From Spirochaetales bacterium (GTDB lineage Bacteria; Spirochaetota; Spirochaetia; SZUA-6; JAFGRV01): a DNA stretch of 64,000 bases. The notes beneath the pieces were generated by a model, which saw only the letters and a program-made list of their open reading frames with translations, made no database searches and was not told the origin of the DNA. Of the stretch, positions 29,401-36,569 are shown in pieces (the stretch's first letter is position 1; every line of letters begins with the position of its first letter). Position numbers and translations under genes: made by a program. The stretch spans positions 1 to 64,000 of the forward strand of contig JAFGQK010000001.1 of the NCBI GenBank assembly GCA_016935735.1, read 5' to 3'.

Positions 29401-31250
29401 GTAATCTCTTCGATTATAATATCCGGCGAAGAAGCGTGGGGCAGGTTAATGCATTTTCCCACAAAACGGGGATATTCCTGGTGTATTGTCTTGAAGAATC
29501 CCCCCATGGGGACATGGAAATGAGATTCAACACTGTCTGCCGGAGTGGAATAAAAATAGAGGAGTTTTGCCCGGGTTCCGGCGGCTCTTTTTAAACTGGT
29601 TTTAATATAAAAGGTAAAGAAAGCAGGTCCGTCCTGTACCGCATCCATAACGTTTCCATTAAGAAGACTGACTGAATGATAAATAATGCACCCCGGATTA
29701 ATCCCTTTATTCTCCAGGTTTAAAAAAAGCTTCTCGTAATCGGACTCACGAAGCACATTGAGTTGATAGCTGCTTTCACTTATCTTTTTAAAGGAAGAGG
29801 CGGGTTTTATGAAAACGGATTGAAAATCCTTATTTGTTCCGGAAAAATGGTCTGTTAGACAGTTGAATAATTCCTCACTGGAAGTACAGAGGAGAAGGGA
29901 CCGGGGCGGCATGGGTAATGCACCCGTTTCTGTTTTCTCTTTCCAGACCGGACGATAATAGCAAAGTTCACGGTCATTACTTTCATCGATGCCGCTTTTT
30001 TTTTCAAATCCGGCCGCTCCCCTGTCCTTTGCCCCGGTTATTTCGCTGCAAAAGGGGTTGTCCGGGTATTCTGCCAGGAGATATCCGGCTAACGATCGTA
30101 TGGTGGAATACTCGAAGAGAAGTGTGGGGTACAATTGTATTCCCATTTTTACTTCCAGTTTTCTTGATAATTGAAGCAGGTGGCCGGAATCCAGGCCCAG
30201 GCTATAGAATCCGGTATCCGGATCCGGGTCTGTAATCTTACCGTCGACCGTTTTTACCAGGGCGGCCAGTTCATTTTCAATCTGAATCCGGCCGGGTAAC
30301 GGGGCATGGTCCATCGCCGTATCGCCGCCTTTTTTGGCCATGGACGGGACAGTCAACGCGGGACTGCCGGTACTACTATTCTCTGTCCTGTCCGCCGTGG
30401 TATATTTTCTGATCAACTCCATGGATCTGATTTTTTTCGAGGAAAACCTTTTTATGGAAGCGGCCAGCTCCCCCTGCCCATTGTAAATCTCATAATCATT
30501 GTAAAGAATATCATCCGCACCCGCCATGATACCGGCGTCGTTATGGACATACACGTAACAGCTTTTATCCAGCCGTCTGAAAGCCCTGAATGAGGAAATG
30601 AAAAAGGGAATATAGGGTTTGCTCCTGTCCTCCATCCTGGAATAGAGCGGGCAGAATGTCGATGAATCCAGGTGGACAGGATGCAAATAAAAGGTATCCA
30701 GATAGCGGGCTGCCAGATCATTCAAATGAATTTCCGCCAATAAATAATCATCTCCAAGAAACCATTTTCCGGCAGGTTTCATAAACTCATAATGGACAAT
30801 GTTCCTGTTCCTGGCTTCCTGGTAAATTTCCTCCAATGGAATGATCTTCCCTGCATTTTCTCGTAAAGCGTCTATTTCGAGTGTTTTATGGCAAGGTTCC
30901 CTGTCCAGGTACAGTTCACAGGACAAATGTTCCCTGGTTTCCTCACCCGGAGAGGTACTATCCTTTACTTTCCTGCTTCGTGCCGTGATTTCTGTAAAAT
31001 GGTCTCTTTTTTCCAGGCTTATCGTGATTTCACAATCATATTCAGGCGTGGTGATGACCGGCTCATTAAAAAGGATATTTTTCAACTCGGTATTTTCAGG
31101 TTGTATACCGTGGTGAATCAGGATACGGAAAACGATATCCATGAAACATACACCCGGCATTATCCGGGTATCATACACCCTGTGATCTCTTACGATAAAA
31201 TCTTCATTTTTTATAATGACTTTACCTTTAACAGTATCATTCAAAAACAT
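17439..31250 (-). CDS. trans-AT PKS ORF D: DH-ACP-KR-KS-KR-ACP-KS0-MT-ACP-KS-DH-KR
   Basis: DH (31250-~30430, DHRVYDTRIMPG), ACP (~30280-30060, LGLDSGH), KR (~29290-28700), KS (28460-27190, DTMCSSSLA, EAHGTGT), KR (~25920-25340), ACP (YGIDSMK), KS0 (24800-23520, ETQALGS), MT (~22830-22110, MDIGCGLSTD), ACP (FGVNSLL), KS (21650-20340, EAHGTGT), DH (~19830-18980, DHIVGNFPILPG), KR (~18250-17680). GGAGG ribosome-binding site upstream of the start. Confidence 0.95.
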   Translation of the reverse strand: MFLNDTVKGKVIIKNEDFIVRDHRVYDTRIMPGVCFMDIVFRILIHHGIQPENTELKNILFNEPVITTPEYDCEITISLEKRDHFTEITARSRKVKDSTSPGEETREHLSCELYLDREPCHKTLEIDALRENAGKIIPLEEIYQEARNRNIVHYEFMKPAGKWFLGDDYLLAEIHLNDLAARYLDTFYLHPVHLDSSTFCPLYSRMEDRSKPYIPFFISSFRAFRRLDKSCYVYVHNDAGIMAGADDILYNDYEIYNGQGELAASIKRFSSKKIRSMELIRKYTTADRTENSSTGSPALTVPSMAKKGGDTAMDHAPLPGRIQIENELAALVKTVDGKITDPDPDTGFYSLGLDSGHLLQLSRKLEVKMGIQLYPTLLFEYSTIRSLAGYLLAEYPDNPFCSEITGAKDRGAAGFEKKSGIDESNDRELCYYRPVWKEKTETGALPMPPRSLLLCTSSEELFNCLTDHFSGTNKDFQSVFIKPASSFKKISESSYQLNVLRESDYEKLFLNLENKGINPGCIIYHSVSLLNGNVMDAVQDGPAFFTFYIKTSLKRAAGTRAKLLYFYSTPADSVESHFHVPMGGFFKTIHQEYPRFVGKCINLPHASSPDIIIEEITHFSRQLPEVGVEVQYHNGRRLVRVMEEVTPALNEKKLLKEKGVYLITGGCGGLGKIFSHYLNQNYNAHLVLCDRSPLTIEQEEWIANLEKAGSKVLYFCADITKKDQVRKLIKEVKKRFSRLDGIIHAAGVLSDSLLHNTTLSDLKKVTAPKIQGCITLDEATIKEKLDFFVLFSSTTAMLGNVGQAGYAFANGFMDSYAHYREHLRRNDKRYGRTFSINWPLWAEGGMRPGTALMALMEEQGISTLRTKSGLLAFESILNWPYPRVLVMEGRKKNIQAIIHTSSYLAHLPPETGTNIPVPVKKPVRDGIGENGDSRIAIIGLSGRYPYAETLGDFWNNLAAGKDCIETIPGERWDYRLYYSDKPHTVGKANCKWGSFLHDIDKFDSLFFNISPRDADFMDPQERIFLETAWHTLEDAGCTLDDIEKNTVGVFVGVMWGQYQLYSTVIGGNPVSPMSPFASIANRVSFHLNLKGPSIALDTMCSSSLASIHLACDSMVKGECDLALAGGVNLSIHPGKYVQLSQMGFLSPTGKCCSFGENADGYVPGEGVGAILLKPFHAAVRDGNHIYGVILGSSMNHSGRTSAFAVPDPKAESSVIKRAIEASRIDPAGINYIEAHGTGTSLGDPIEVHALHAAFKDNYPGKHSCPIGSVKSNIGHLEGAAGIASVTKVLLQMKHRKLVPSLHAERLNDKIDFSAGPFYVQTDLAPWQPLPGMPRRAGISSFGAGGTNVHLIIEEGPAGIPEPAGEHKERLFVLSARNKSALKESAARLSLFLKAHTGNGRDNTLLEKIAYTLQLGRQAMPERLAIITASPAELMKRLDQFTEGEEPGGQCYNGNCLHKQQDLPFLNSFDAKDLDTLASLWIKGTGIKWKSLYSSHPGLLSLPLYPFLKERHWLPGAVKDIYGINGRETEWQDVKQNESFSDLLYYQSTWKKTSPGTGQIPPVDKKHNLVLFVPDITIYDSIKNMLTKSEKDIVYVIPGKDFAKLSPDLFRLNLSDKENYLRLIKSLFESGFYPQAVIYYHLFAGREKRGEDRYFSLLYLSQSLLEGKMPGNLKLLYVYYSDHAGFPFDAAVGAFLKTLSLENPAFSGKLIALEHRDSHNNGPAAGSGQLSRELDIILGELETDFAGDKELYFNNGFRYVKHLEEMTIPDKDPEDDLIRKRGVYIITGGLGRIGFLFACFLAREYQATLVLTGRTPLDEAKKESIEAIESSGGKVFYYPCDMSKKGEVMDLFERIRQNHQPVNGILHCAGVLSDSYIYNKTPLEAEKVFASKVAGTMHLDEASKDLQLDFFVVFSSVSAVFGNPGQSDYAYANSFMDNFVELREQWRLEKKRHGRSLSINWPLWEEGGMGISDDHYKALTEASGFLRLPTGKGIIAWKSILSQGSHSYTVFYGDREKGRSFIENKEQERMLPGNMPEQDMNTGNPNMEAGIIDLLKEVLGNELGLKPDRIDPLSSFHEYGIDSMKIKAVTHRLEKQFGPLSATLLLEYDNISELARYLVTEKSRKLNNKLSFSEKTMKSDEHAITLSGNDREKKPDIAIIGIAGRYPGAPTIGHLWENLSIQKSFITEIPRDRWRLDDYYDPDPGKTSEGKMYCKWGAFIDDVDRFDPLFFTITPLEAKSMPPEERLMLEVVWETLENAAYRRADFKNQAVGVYIGITTNTYSMLELNEKNQGLYTSYFRLPNRISYHFDFKGPSIAIDTACSSSLAAIHMACESIRNGECTAALAGGVNLYLHPSKYLFMAKNRIISSRASIAMYEKGGDGFIPGEGLGMVLLKPLDMAVKDGDTIYGIIKASGMSHKGRSADFSLPSATSQISLIEEVIQKAGLTPDMIDYIETQALGSEMVDNVEFSSLKRVFGAVRNKKIFLGSIKPYIGHLEAASGIAQLTKVLLQLQKRIILPAKKARILSDGVDLENSPFLLGDNCHDWITGNAPGRAGINSFGAGGADVHIIIEEYVSNAGASYSPGQNNEQLILLSARNKQQLHMQARALRDYLLDEEKSPSPASLRNIAYTLCVGREFFAERLAFIVWSKKELIDCLEGFIDNRETDRTYFQGTVTGDSALTGDSALTHYYEAGSNLEETGRQWCSGGPVDVTQLFGAKHGCRRIPLPPYPFEKRRCWLSNGQENILPDQEPVFHAGNPGKGEEKNPVNTYYDSVVPGIDFYEKQQNKEIYLVFAPFREKIDDFSWLLTIVEAGKYREFSELVIEKQKEMKRVLFRNIDFNNVQTIMDIGCGLSTDLIDLAVRYKHITGAGYTIAQKQADFGNWRMKEAQLDDRLTIYHRDSAKDPFPGMFDLIMGFEVTFHIEDKPGVFNNIATHLNETGYLVLADVVAATITEVYIPETGQYTATGTQYAGTLSDNRLLITDCIDVSREISNYLSDENFEANLGYIHANYPELKKHEQIHRGWHHFGKALNMGLFKYLLMTVRKADVTYSVEAIKSQNQAKIKNSTAYAGIDNKPGKLMKPDATEIQSNKEHKEVHPGEDAFPVIADRIKSIVCTVLEMREDDINIDTPFADFGVNSLLALKVLDEINREFDLELTISVLFNHTSIHRLTEYIHETYHDMFRDKGKTGFIMQPQKEESKRVSRDAAGKEVAIIGMSARAPGANDIPQLWENLKNGTDAITEIPEDRWDIALHYSPDPEKAFRSYSKWGGFIDDVYSFDPLFFEISPSEAEVMDPHQRIFLEECWKALEDAGYPADSARIRKCGVYAGVMNAGSSTPITQYNDNSQIAKHMLGNSNAILAARIAYLLNLKGPAVSIDTACSSSLVAIHLACKSLQDGETEMMLAGGVTLYLDESPFIAMSKMKLLSPGGKCRPFDDSADGIAVGEGAGIVVLKLLDRALEDGDHIYGVIKGSGINQDGKSNGITAPCGDAQRDLELSVYKNYHINPENIGYVEAHGTGTKLGDPVEITALTEAFREYTNKTQYCAIGSLKSNIGHTTAASGVLGLIKVLLSMKNKSIPPTLHVLKENSHIDFKTSPFYVNTSLKEWNNDNGKPRCAAVSAFGFSGTNCHLVVEEPPVEYDNEKSDGSGRQYVFPLSAKNGEQLKEYAETLLDFLEKSDTGNELPRIAYTLQVGRLSMEKRLAITAKSTGELCEKLKAFLQDRQKMAGIYYTLTPIRDHEQPDNHQLNVLADENSLDSLARLWVNGAKIDWNILYPGKKPVRLPLPVYPFRKKTYRFTASREIRENPGNKLSPLIDTIVPVMPEKGQVFHKVLYKSDPIVHDHIVGNFPILPGVGYLEMVYQAARLMDPDADFAVSSVVWMQPLVVELDKVDVMIAVKAGKEETEFEIYSRQGNKHTPYCRGLLHRLTIGEQGTKAEIPLSVSINEIMSRCPGSLSGNEIYRHFKEQGIDYGLYFRGIERVHAGKNEAISKITIPSQYKNELSRYILHPSLMDSALQTIGAMLIINGTLKQPLLPFSVKQVEVFRPLTGGCYAYIKEEGEKKYTIVLLDENGNVQVKLTSLVLREVKNSMKKEPDFFYCPGWKIDNTVPAPGSPPVPGVVVVIKNRNDFGISDLIAEAHKNDHIIFITKGNKQKKHNEQNREIKEDRPDCFDECMSSLEKIDTIYFLGGITGTRSNTVTMNELKENQQGGIISFFRLIKSLEKCRFTTKPLVLKVVTNNVCRIFPEEKVWPLAAALHGFTKTMAKEYSACNISCIDISLEEITRGDTAAHRLVQKIVTEPSSKLGEVVAFRNGFRYVQYIEKIKLSPPEQEPFRQKGTYLIVGGAGGIGLALSLYLAKKVRAGLVLVGRSELNDARKKQIETIKENGGRVLYIRADVTDYKAMKNALNKANAALGPINGVIHSAIVLKDKSIRNMDEKTLLEVMAPKVEGSLVLYQLFKDTHLDFMLFFSSAQSIICNAGQANYAAACTFKDAFACFLANQVPSPVKIINWGYWGSIGVVSSLKYKRRLYEQGVQSIEPDEGMEAIRLIIGHDICQVMPFKAGTKLLELLKINSGRYKEFAGETNPPLLKTILGKLDQQAILGE
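22110..22830 (-). other. methyltransferase domain, probably O-methylating (distinct from the two cMT domains)
   Basis: VQTIMDIGCGLSTDLIDLAVRY...GFEVTFHIEDKPGVFNNIATHLNETGYLVLADVV; lacks the NVLHAT and GWWLF motifs of the cMT domains in ORFs B and E. Confidence 0.7.
23191..23226. repeat. 18-bp direct tandem duplication (2 copies plus a decayed third) in a KS linker
   Basis: gtaagtgcactgtcccca | gtgagtgcactgtccccg; encodes TGDSALTGDSALT. Confidence 0.8.
23520..24800 (-). other. non-elongating ketosynthase (KS0), ORF D
   Basis: Nucleophile retained (DTACSSSLA), but the HGTGT motif is degenerate: DYIETQALGSEMVDNVEF (Gln codon at 23885-23883). Confidence 0.85.
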
Positions 31251-31324
31251 GAATAGTAAACCTCCACAATTGTTACCGGATTAAAAATCCACAGGCACAC
31301 TCACCACATACGGACAATTCCTGT

Positions 31325-34300
31325 TCAACTAAAATCGATTTTTAACAAGTCGGGTAATGCTGCCGGTTGTAAGGGATCTTTCGTTTCATCGGGAAATCCC
31401 TTATTCCCGGAATAAACAACAGTCCCTCCTGTCTTGTTAAGCCAGTATCGTTTTTTATGAAATTGTACCGGCGGTAATGCTTTTTTCACCGATGCAGTCT
31501 GCGACTCTTTATCCGGCTCCCGTACGATGATATGACAATTGGTGCCGCCAAAGCCAAAAGCACTTATCCCTGCCCTCCGGATTTCCCCATTTGGTTGCCA
31601 GTCGATAAGGGCGGTGACAGGATAAAAGGGAGAATCGTTAAAATTAAAACGAGGATTCGGACGATGGCAATTCAACGTCGGTGGTATTTTTTTATGATAT
31701 AAAGCGAGTGCAACTTTTATAAAACTGGCTATCCCGGCGGCGCTTAACAGGTGCCCTATATTCGATTTCACGCTTCCCACACCGCAGCTTTGTTTCTTTA
31801 TCCCGGATAATGAAAATGCCCGGAATAAAGCCCGCAGTTCAATAGGATCACCTATCATGGTCCCGGTGCCGTGAGTTTCAATATAACTTATACTTGCCGG
31901 ATCGATAGTCTTATTTACCAGGGCTTCCCTGATTACTTCCATCTGGGCCTCCGGATTGGGGGTTGTCATTCCCATCGTACTGCCGTCGTTATTGACAGCA
32001 CCGGACTCGATCACTGCATAAATTCTATCCCCGTCCCGGCATGCCTTTGAAAGTGTCTTTAAAAGAACAGCCCCGCACCCTTCTCCCGGCACAAACCCAT
32101 TTGCCCTCTCGTCAAAAGTGAAGCACCTGCCGTCAGGGGATAAGACTTTCGCTGCCGACATGGTAAGATAAATATGTTCGTCGAGCAGCATATCCACCCC
32201 GCCTGCAATGGCTGCTTCTGTTTCATTGTTCAGCAAGCTTTTACAGGCCAGGTAAATTGCGACCAGAGATGATGAACAGGCCGTATCCACCACCAGGCTG
32301 GGTCCCTTCCCGTTTAAAAAATTGGAAACATGAGTGGCAATAAAATTCTGACCCCAGCCAACAACAGACTGGGGAAGGATCGCGGGGATCCGGTCCGAAT
32401 ACTTACTTATCCTGGAACCGACAAAAACACCGAGTTTTTTCCCGGAAAACGAATGATTATCATACCCCCCGTCCCGTAATACCTGCACACTCACTTCCAG
32501 CCATTTCCTCATCAGGGGATCGATGTGGGCTGCCATCTTTTCATCGATCTTAAAGTAAGCCGGATCAAAATACTCTATGTCCTTGATAAAACCACCCCAT
32601 TTGCTTATGCTCTTTCCATATTCATAGTTCCTGCTGTATAAAGCAGAGATATCCCACCTGCTCCCCGGGACTTCGCTTATCCCGGAAACGCCATTTTCCA
32701 GGTTTGTCCAGAAAACATCCTTGTTTTCTGCCCCGGGAAACTCACAGGCAATCCCGACCACGGCAATGGCATCCTCTCCATTCCGCTTTGCCGGGAACAC
32801 CTGGTCATAAGAAATAACCGTCTCTTCTTTTTCTGTCCTGTTTTCATCAATATAACAGCTCAGACTTTTAAGTGTCGTGTTCTCCAGCAATATCGAAGGA
32901 TTTATGACAATAGATAACGTGTCTTCTATCTTTTTTACCAGTTGCGCCACAATAATGGAATCTATTCCCATTTCCTCGAATTCCCTGTCGTCTTCCAGTT
33001 TGTCACCGGGAATCTTCAGTTCTTCTGAAAAAAGCTTCCTGAGCATGGTAAGGGTGTTCCGGCTCCCGGTATGAACAGCCACGGGGTTGTTCCGCTTTCT
33101 TCCCGCCCGTTTCACCGGTACTAACGACATGAGAAATTCAGGGTGAAAGGAATGTCCGTCGACAATACAGGGGAGAAAGACTGCCCCGTTATCCAGGGCA
33201 AGACTTCTTTCCATCAAATAAAAGGCATCCTTTGCTTCCAGATTCCGGAAGTGATAAGAACGGTTCAAGGTGCCTGCCTGGTCTGCCATTGCCGTTCCGT
33301 CCCAGGGGGGCCAGTTGAATGAATAGACAGGTAACCCCCGGCTTTTATGAAAGCGGGCAAAACAATCCATATACGTGTTCGCCATGACATAATCGCTTAT
33401 ACCCCTGGACAAAGCCGGGACAGCAGAGGAAATAGATGAAAAGAGAATAAAGAAATCAAAGGGCTTTTTTGAAATGATCTTAAATATATTATTCACGCCG
33501 GTAATCTTGGGTAAAAGAACCTCCTCCATGTCTTTAATATCCTTCTTTATAAAAGCCGGGTCTGTATGATTTACAAAACCTGCGCAATGGAAAAAACCAT
33601 CGATATGGTCAACGGTGTCAAGAAACGATGCCAATTCTTTTTCATTGTCAAGGGAACCGGAAAAAAGAAAAAGCTCGACACCTTTTCCAGCCAGGGAGGA
33701 CAGTTTTTTTATCTTATCCTTTATAGAACCGTTACAAGCAGGGTCATTCAGCAGCGCCGGCCAGCGTTCCTGCCCGGGAAGACCGGATTTCCCCATGAGT
33801 ATCAATTTCTTTACCCCGAGGTTGCAGAGGATATGGGCCAGCTGCAAACCGATCTGACCGGTACCGCCGGAAATAGCATACACTTTGTCAGGGTGAATGA
33901 GCCGGTTGGGGACCGGCTCCGGTACACACCCCTTTTCTTCCCGGAAGATACTCCGGAAAAAGGGAATAAAACGTTCATTATCAAAAGGAAACAATGGTCT
34001 TTTGCTCCGTCGATAACAAACCTGGTTTATTTCCTCATCATGAAAAAACTCTTCAATAATAAAATGGGATATTTCTTCTTCCCTGGCAATGCTGTCGATA
34101 TCCATGGTTTTCGAGATTACCTGCTTATATTCACTGCCCAGCATGGCATAGAGACCGAGCATGCCGGCACCGGCGAGTACCGGATTGCTGCATTGAAAAG
34201 GCTGTAAGCAGGAGGTGACTTGCAATATCCGGAGGGGCTGCGACTTACAGGATGCTATCATCTTTTGTAAAAAGGCGATTTTCCCGGCCGGCAGCTTATA

Positions 34301-36559
34301 ATCTGCTTCTGCTTTTACACCGTAATCCGTTAAATCAATATAGCCAAGTAAAGGAAGGTGTAATGTCTCGATTTCCGAATAGACTTCGAGACCCTGGTTA
34401 TAATCAAAGAAATTATACGAATAAAGATTCCTCGTTTTTCGCTTACAATGGCTGCCATGAGTGATAAGGAGTATATCGAGATCCTGATTGATACGCCCGA
34501 GGGTTTCTGCAAGACGTTTGGATTGTTTACCGGCAGAGACAAGCAGTGCCCCTTTCCGATGGAGGCTTTTTACCGGGTGGCTTTTTCCCCAGGCTTTCTC
34601 CAGGATGGAATACTCCTGTCCTGCCGCCTGAAAGGGTTGTTCTGCCGGTGCTCCCGGTTCTGTTTCTTTTTCTTCTGTACCGATCCAATAATGTTCCAGA
34701 TCAAAAGAATACGCGGGCAAGGAGACCTTGTGGCATTTCTCATCCTCAAAGAGTCTGTTCCAGTCAGGATCAAGCCCTTTATGAAAGCATTCTGCCAATA
34801 CCCCGAAGGCAGCGCTTAATTCATTACCCCCCATACTGCCGGTTTTTAATTTGTCCAACACGGTGTGAGCTTCGGACAGTAACTCATCATCTCCATCATC
34901 CTGCCTGGCAGGGACAGGATCGAAATGGTAACGACCGTTCTGCTGTTCCCGGTTTAACACCATGTCGAGCTCCTTTTTCAATTGGGAGAGATCTTTGACG
35001 ATGAACGCTTTCCTGTATTTGAAGTGGGACCTTCCCAGGAGAAGGGTATACGCTATATCGATTACCGGGTGGTCAAAGCCATAATCCAGCCATTTCCGGA
35101 ACCCAAATAATTTGTCCTGGAGGGACTTTTCTGTCCTGGCAGAGAATGCCATTAAATACCTGCCGGGTATGCTTTCCGTTTTCTCCTTATCCGGGGTGAA
35201 ATTCTCGAGGACAATATGAGCATTGGTTCCGCTGAATCCGAAAGCACTCACGGCAGCCCGTTTCCGCTCTTCCTTCCATTCCCTTAAGGAAGCAGCAACA
35301 TAAAAAGGACTGTTTTCAAAATCGATGTTCTTATTCGGCACCGTATAGTTTAGTGAAGCCGGTATTGTGCTGTGCCTGAATGATAAAAGCACCTTGATGA
35401 CACCGGCTATCCCGGCTGTTTCTATGGTATGGCCGATGTTTGTTTTTACGGATCCTATGGCGCAAAATTGCTTTTTCCCGGTAAAACGGCGAAAGCAGCT
35501 GGTTAAAGCCTCGATTTCAATAGGATCCCCCAGTTTTGTCCCGGTCCCATGGGCTTCTATATAGGAGATAGTCTCCGGATTGATATTGAATTTCTTATAC
35601 ACCGAGTATTCCAGTTCTGCCTGGGAAGGGGCTCCCGGCGCTGTAATACCACTCGTTTTCCCGTCCTGGTTAATACCGTATCCTTTGATAATGCCGTAGA
35701 TATGATCGTTATCAGAGACAGCCTGCTTCAGCGGTTTTAACACCAGTGCCCCCACCCCTTCACCCGGGACAAAACCATCCGCGCTATCGTCAAATGTCTT
35801 ACATTGACCATCCGGCGAAAGCATCCCGCATTTTATTGTTAAACGGTGGAAAAGGGAGGTGGAATAGAGGGTAACGCCCCCGGCTATGGCCAGCTGGCAG
35901 TCCTTATTGTTAATACTTTCACAGGCCAGGTAAATGGCCACAAGGGACGATGAACAGGCAGTATCGATGGCGATGGCCGGCCCTTTTAAGTTAAGAAGAT
36001 AGGAAATCCGCGAAGCGAGGATGGAATTGGTATTGCCGGTAAAGGCGAATGAATTTTCAAAAGAATTGCTGTTCATCAGTAAACCGCCATAGTCCCCGGC
36101 ACTGCATCCTACAAAAACCCCGCATCGTTTTCCATCCAGCTCCTTTTTTGAATACCCGGCATCTTCAAATGCTTTCCAGGCTTCCATTAAAAAAAGTCGT
36201 TGCTGGGGGTCCATGAATTCCGCTTCTTTCGGCGACAGATTGAAAAAGTAAGGATCAAACTCGTCAATAGTATCGAGCAGGGCAGCTTTCATCTGCGGGG
36301 TACTCTTCCACCGGGTTTGCGGGATGGCTTTGCAGAAATTCCTTTCTTCTTCCAGGTTATTCCAGAATTCAATACTATTTCCGGCACCGGGAAATTGGCA
36401 GGAAAGACCGGTAATGGCAATGCCATCGAATGCCCGGGGTGTTTCCCCCTGTTCGATTTCCTCCATCTCCTGGATAATGGCGCAGGCAGACTCTGCGGAT
36501 AATTTTTTCCTGTTGACTAACGTAAGGACTTTACTTCTGCTTATATACTCTTCTTTCAT
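31325..36559 (-). CDS. trans-AT PKS ORF C: docking helix-KS-KR-ACP-KS
   Basis: KS (36460-35200, DTACSSSLV, EAHGTGT), KR (~33890-33300, KVYAISGGTGQIG), ACP (MGIDSII), KS (32790-31510, DTACSSSLV, ETHGTGT). Ends shortly after the last KS; its partner domains begin ORF D. AGGGG ribosome-binding site before the ATG. Confidence 0.95.
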   Translation of the reverse strand: MKEEYISRSKVLTLVNRKKLSAESACAIIQEMEEIEQGETPRAFDGIAITGLSCQFPGAGNSIEFWNNLEEERNFCKAIPQTRWKSTPQMKAALLDTIDEFDPYFFNLSPKEAEFMDPQQRLFLMEAWKAFEDAGYSKKELDGKRCGVFVGCSAGDYGGLLMNSNSFENSFAFTGNTNSILASRISYLLNLKGPAIAIDTACSSSLVAIYLACESINNKDCQLAIAGGVTLYSTSLFHRLTIKCGMLSPDGQCKTFDDSADGFVPGEGVGALVLKPLKQAVSDNDHIYGIIKGYGINQDGKTSGITAPGAPSQAELEYSVYKKFNINPETISYIEAHGTGTKLGDPIEIEALTSCFRRFTGKKQFCAIGSVKTNIGHTIETAGIAGVIKVLLSFRHSTIPASLNYTVPNKNIDFENSPFYVAASLREWKEERKRAAVSAFGFSGTNAHIVLENFTPDKEKTESIPGRYLMAFSARTEKSLQDKLFGFRKWLDYGFDHPVIDIAYTLLLGRSHFKYRKAFIVKDLSQLKKELDMVLNREQQNGRYHFDPVPARQDDGDDELLSEAHTVLDKLKTGSMGGNELSAAFGVLAECFHKGLDPDWNRLFEDEKCHKVSLPAYSFDLEHYWIGTEEKETEPGAPAEQPFQAAGQEYSILEKAWGKSHPVKSLHRKGALLVSAGKQSKRLAETLGRINQDLDILLITHGSHCKRKTRNLYSYNFFDYNQGLEVYSEIETLHLPLLGYIDLTDYGVKAEADYKLPAGKIAFLQKMIASCKSQPLRILQVTSCLQPFQCSNPVLAGAGMLGLYAMLGSEYKQVISKTMDIDSIAREEEISHFIIEEFFHDEEINQVCYRRSKRPLFPFDNERFIPFFRSIFREEKGCVPEPVPNRLIHPDKVYAISGGTGQIGLQLAHILCNLGVKKLILMGKSGLPGQERWPALLNDPACNGSIKDKIKKLSSLAGKGVELFLFSGSLDNEKELASFLDTVDHIDGFFHCAGFVNHTDPAFIKKDIKDMEEVLLPKITGVNNIFKIISKKPFDFFILFSSISSAVPALSRGISDYVMANTYMDCFARFHKSRGLPVYSFNWPPWDGTAMADQAGTLNRSYHFRNLEAKDAFYLMERSLALDNGAVFLPCIVDGHSFHPEFLMSLVPVKRAGRKRNNPVAVHTGSRNTLTMLRKLFSEELKIPGDKLEDDREFEEMGIDSIIVAQLVKKIEDTLSIVINPSILLENTTLKSLSCYIDENRTEKEETVISYDQVFPAKRNGEDAIAVVGIACEFPGAENKDVFWTNLENGVSGISEVPGSRWDISALYSRNYEYGKSISKWGGFIKDIEYFDPAYFKIDEKMAAHIDPLMRKWLEVSVQVLRDGGYDNHSFSGKKLGVFVGSRISKYSDRIPAILPQSVVGWGQNFIATHVSNFLNGKGPSLVVDTACSSSLVAIYLACKSLLNNETEAAIAGGVDMLLDEHIYLTMSAAKVLSPDGRCFTFDERANGFVPGEGCGAVLLKTLSKACRDGDRIYAVIESGAVNNDGSTMGMTTPNPEAQMEVIREALVNKTIDPASISYIETHGTGTMIGDPIELRALFRAFSLSGIKKQSCGVGSVKSNIGHLLSAAGIASFIKVALALYHKKIPPTLNCHRPNPRFNFNDSPFYPVTALIDWQPNGEIRRAGISAFGFGGTNCHIIVREPDKESQTASVKKALPPVQFHKKRYWLNKTGGTVVYSGNKGFPDETKDPLQPAALPDLLKIDFS

Positions 36560-36569
36560 AATAACCCCT

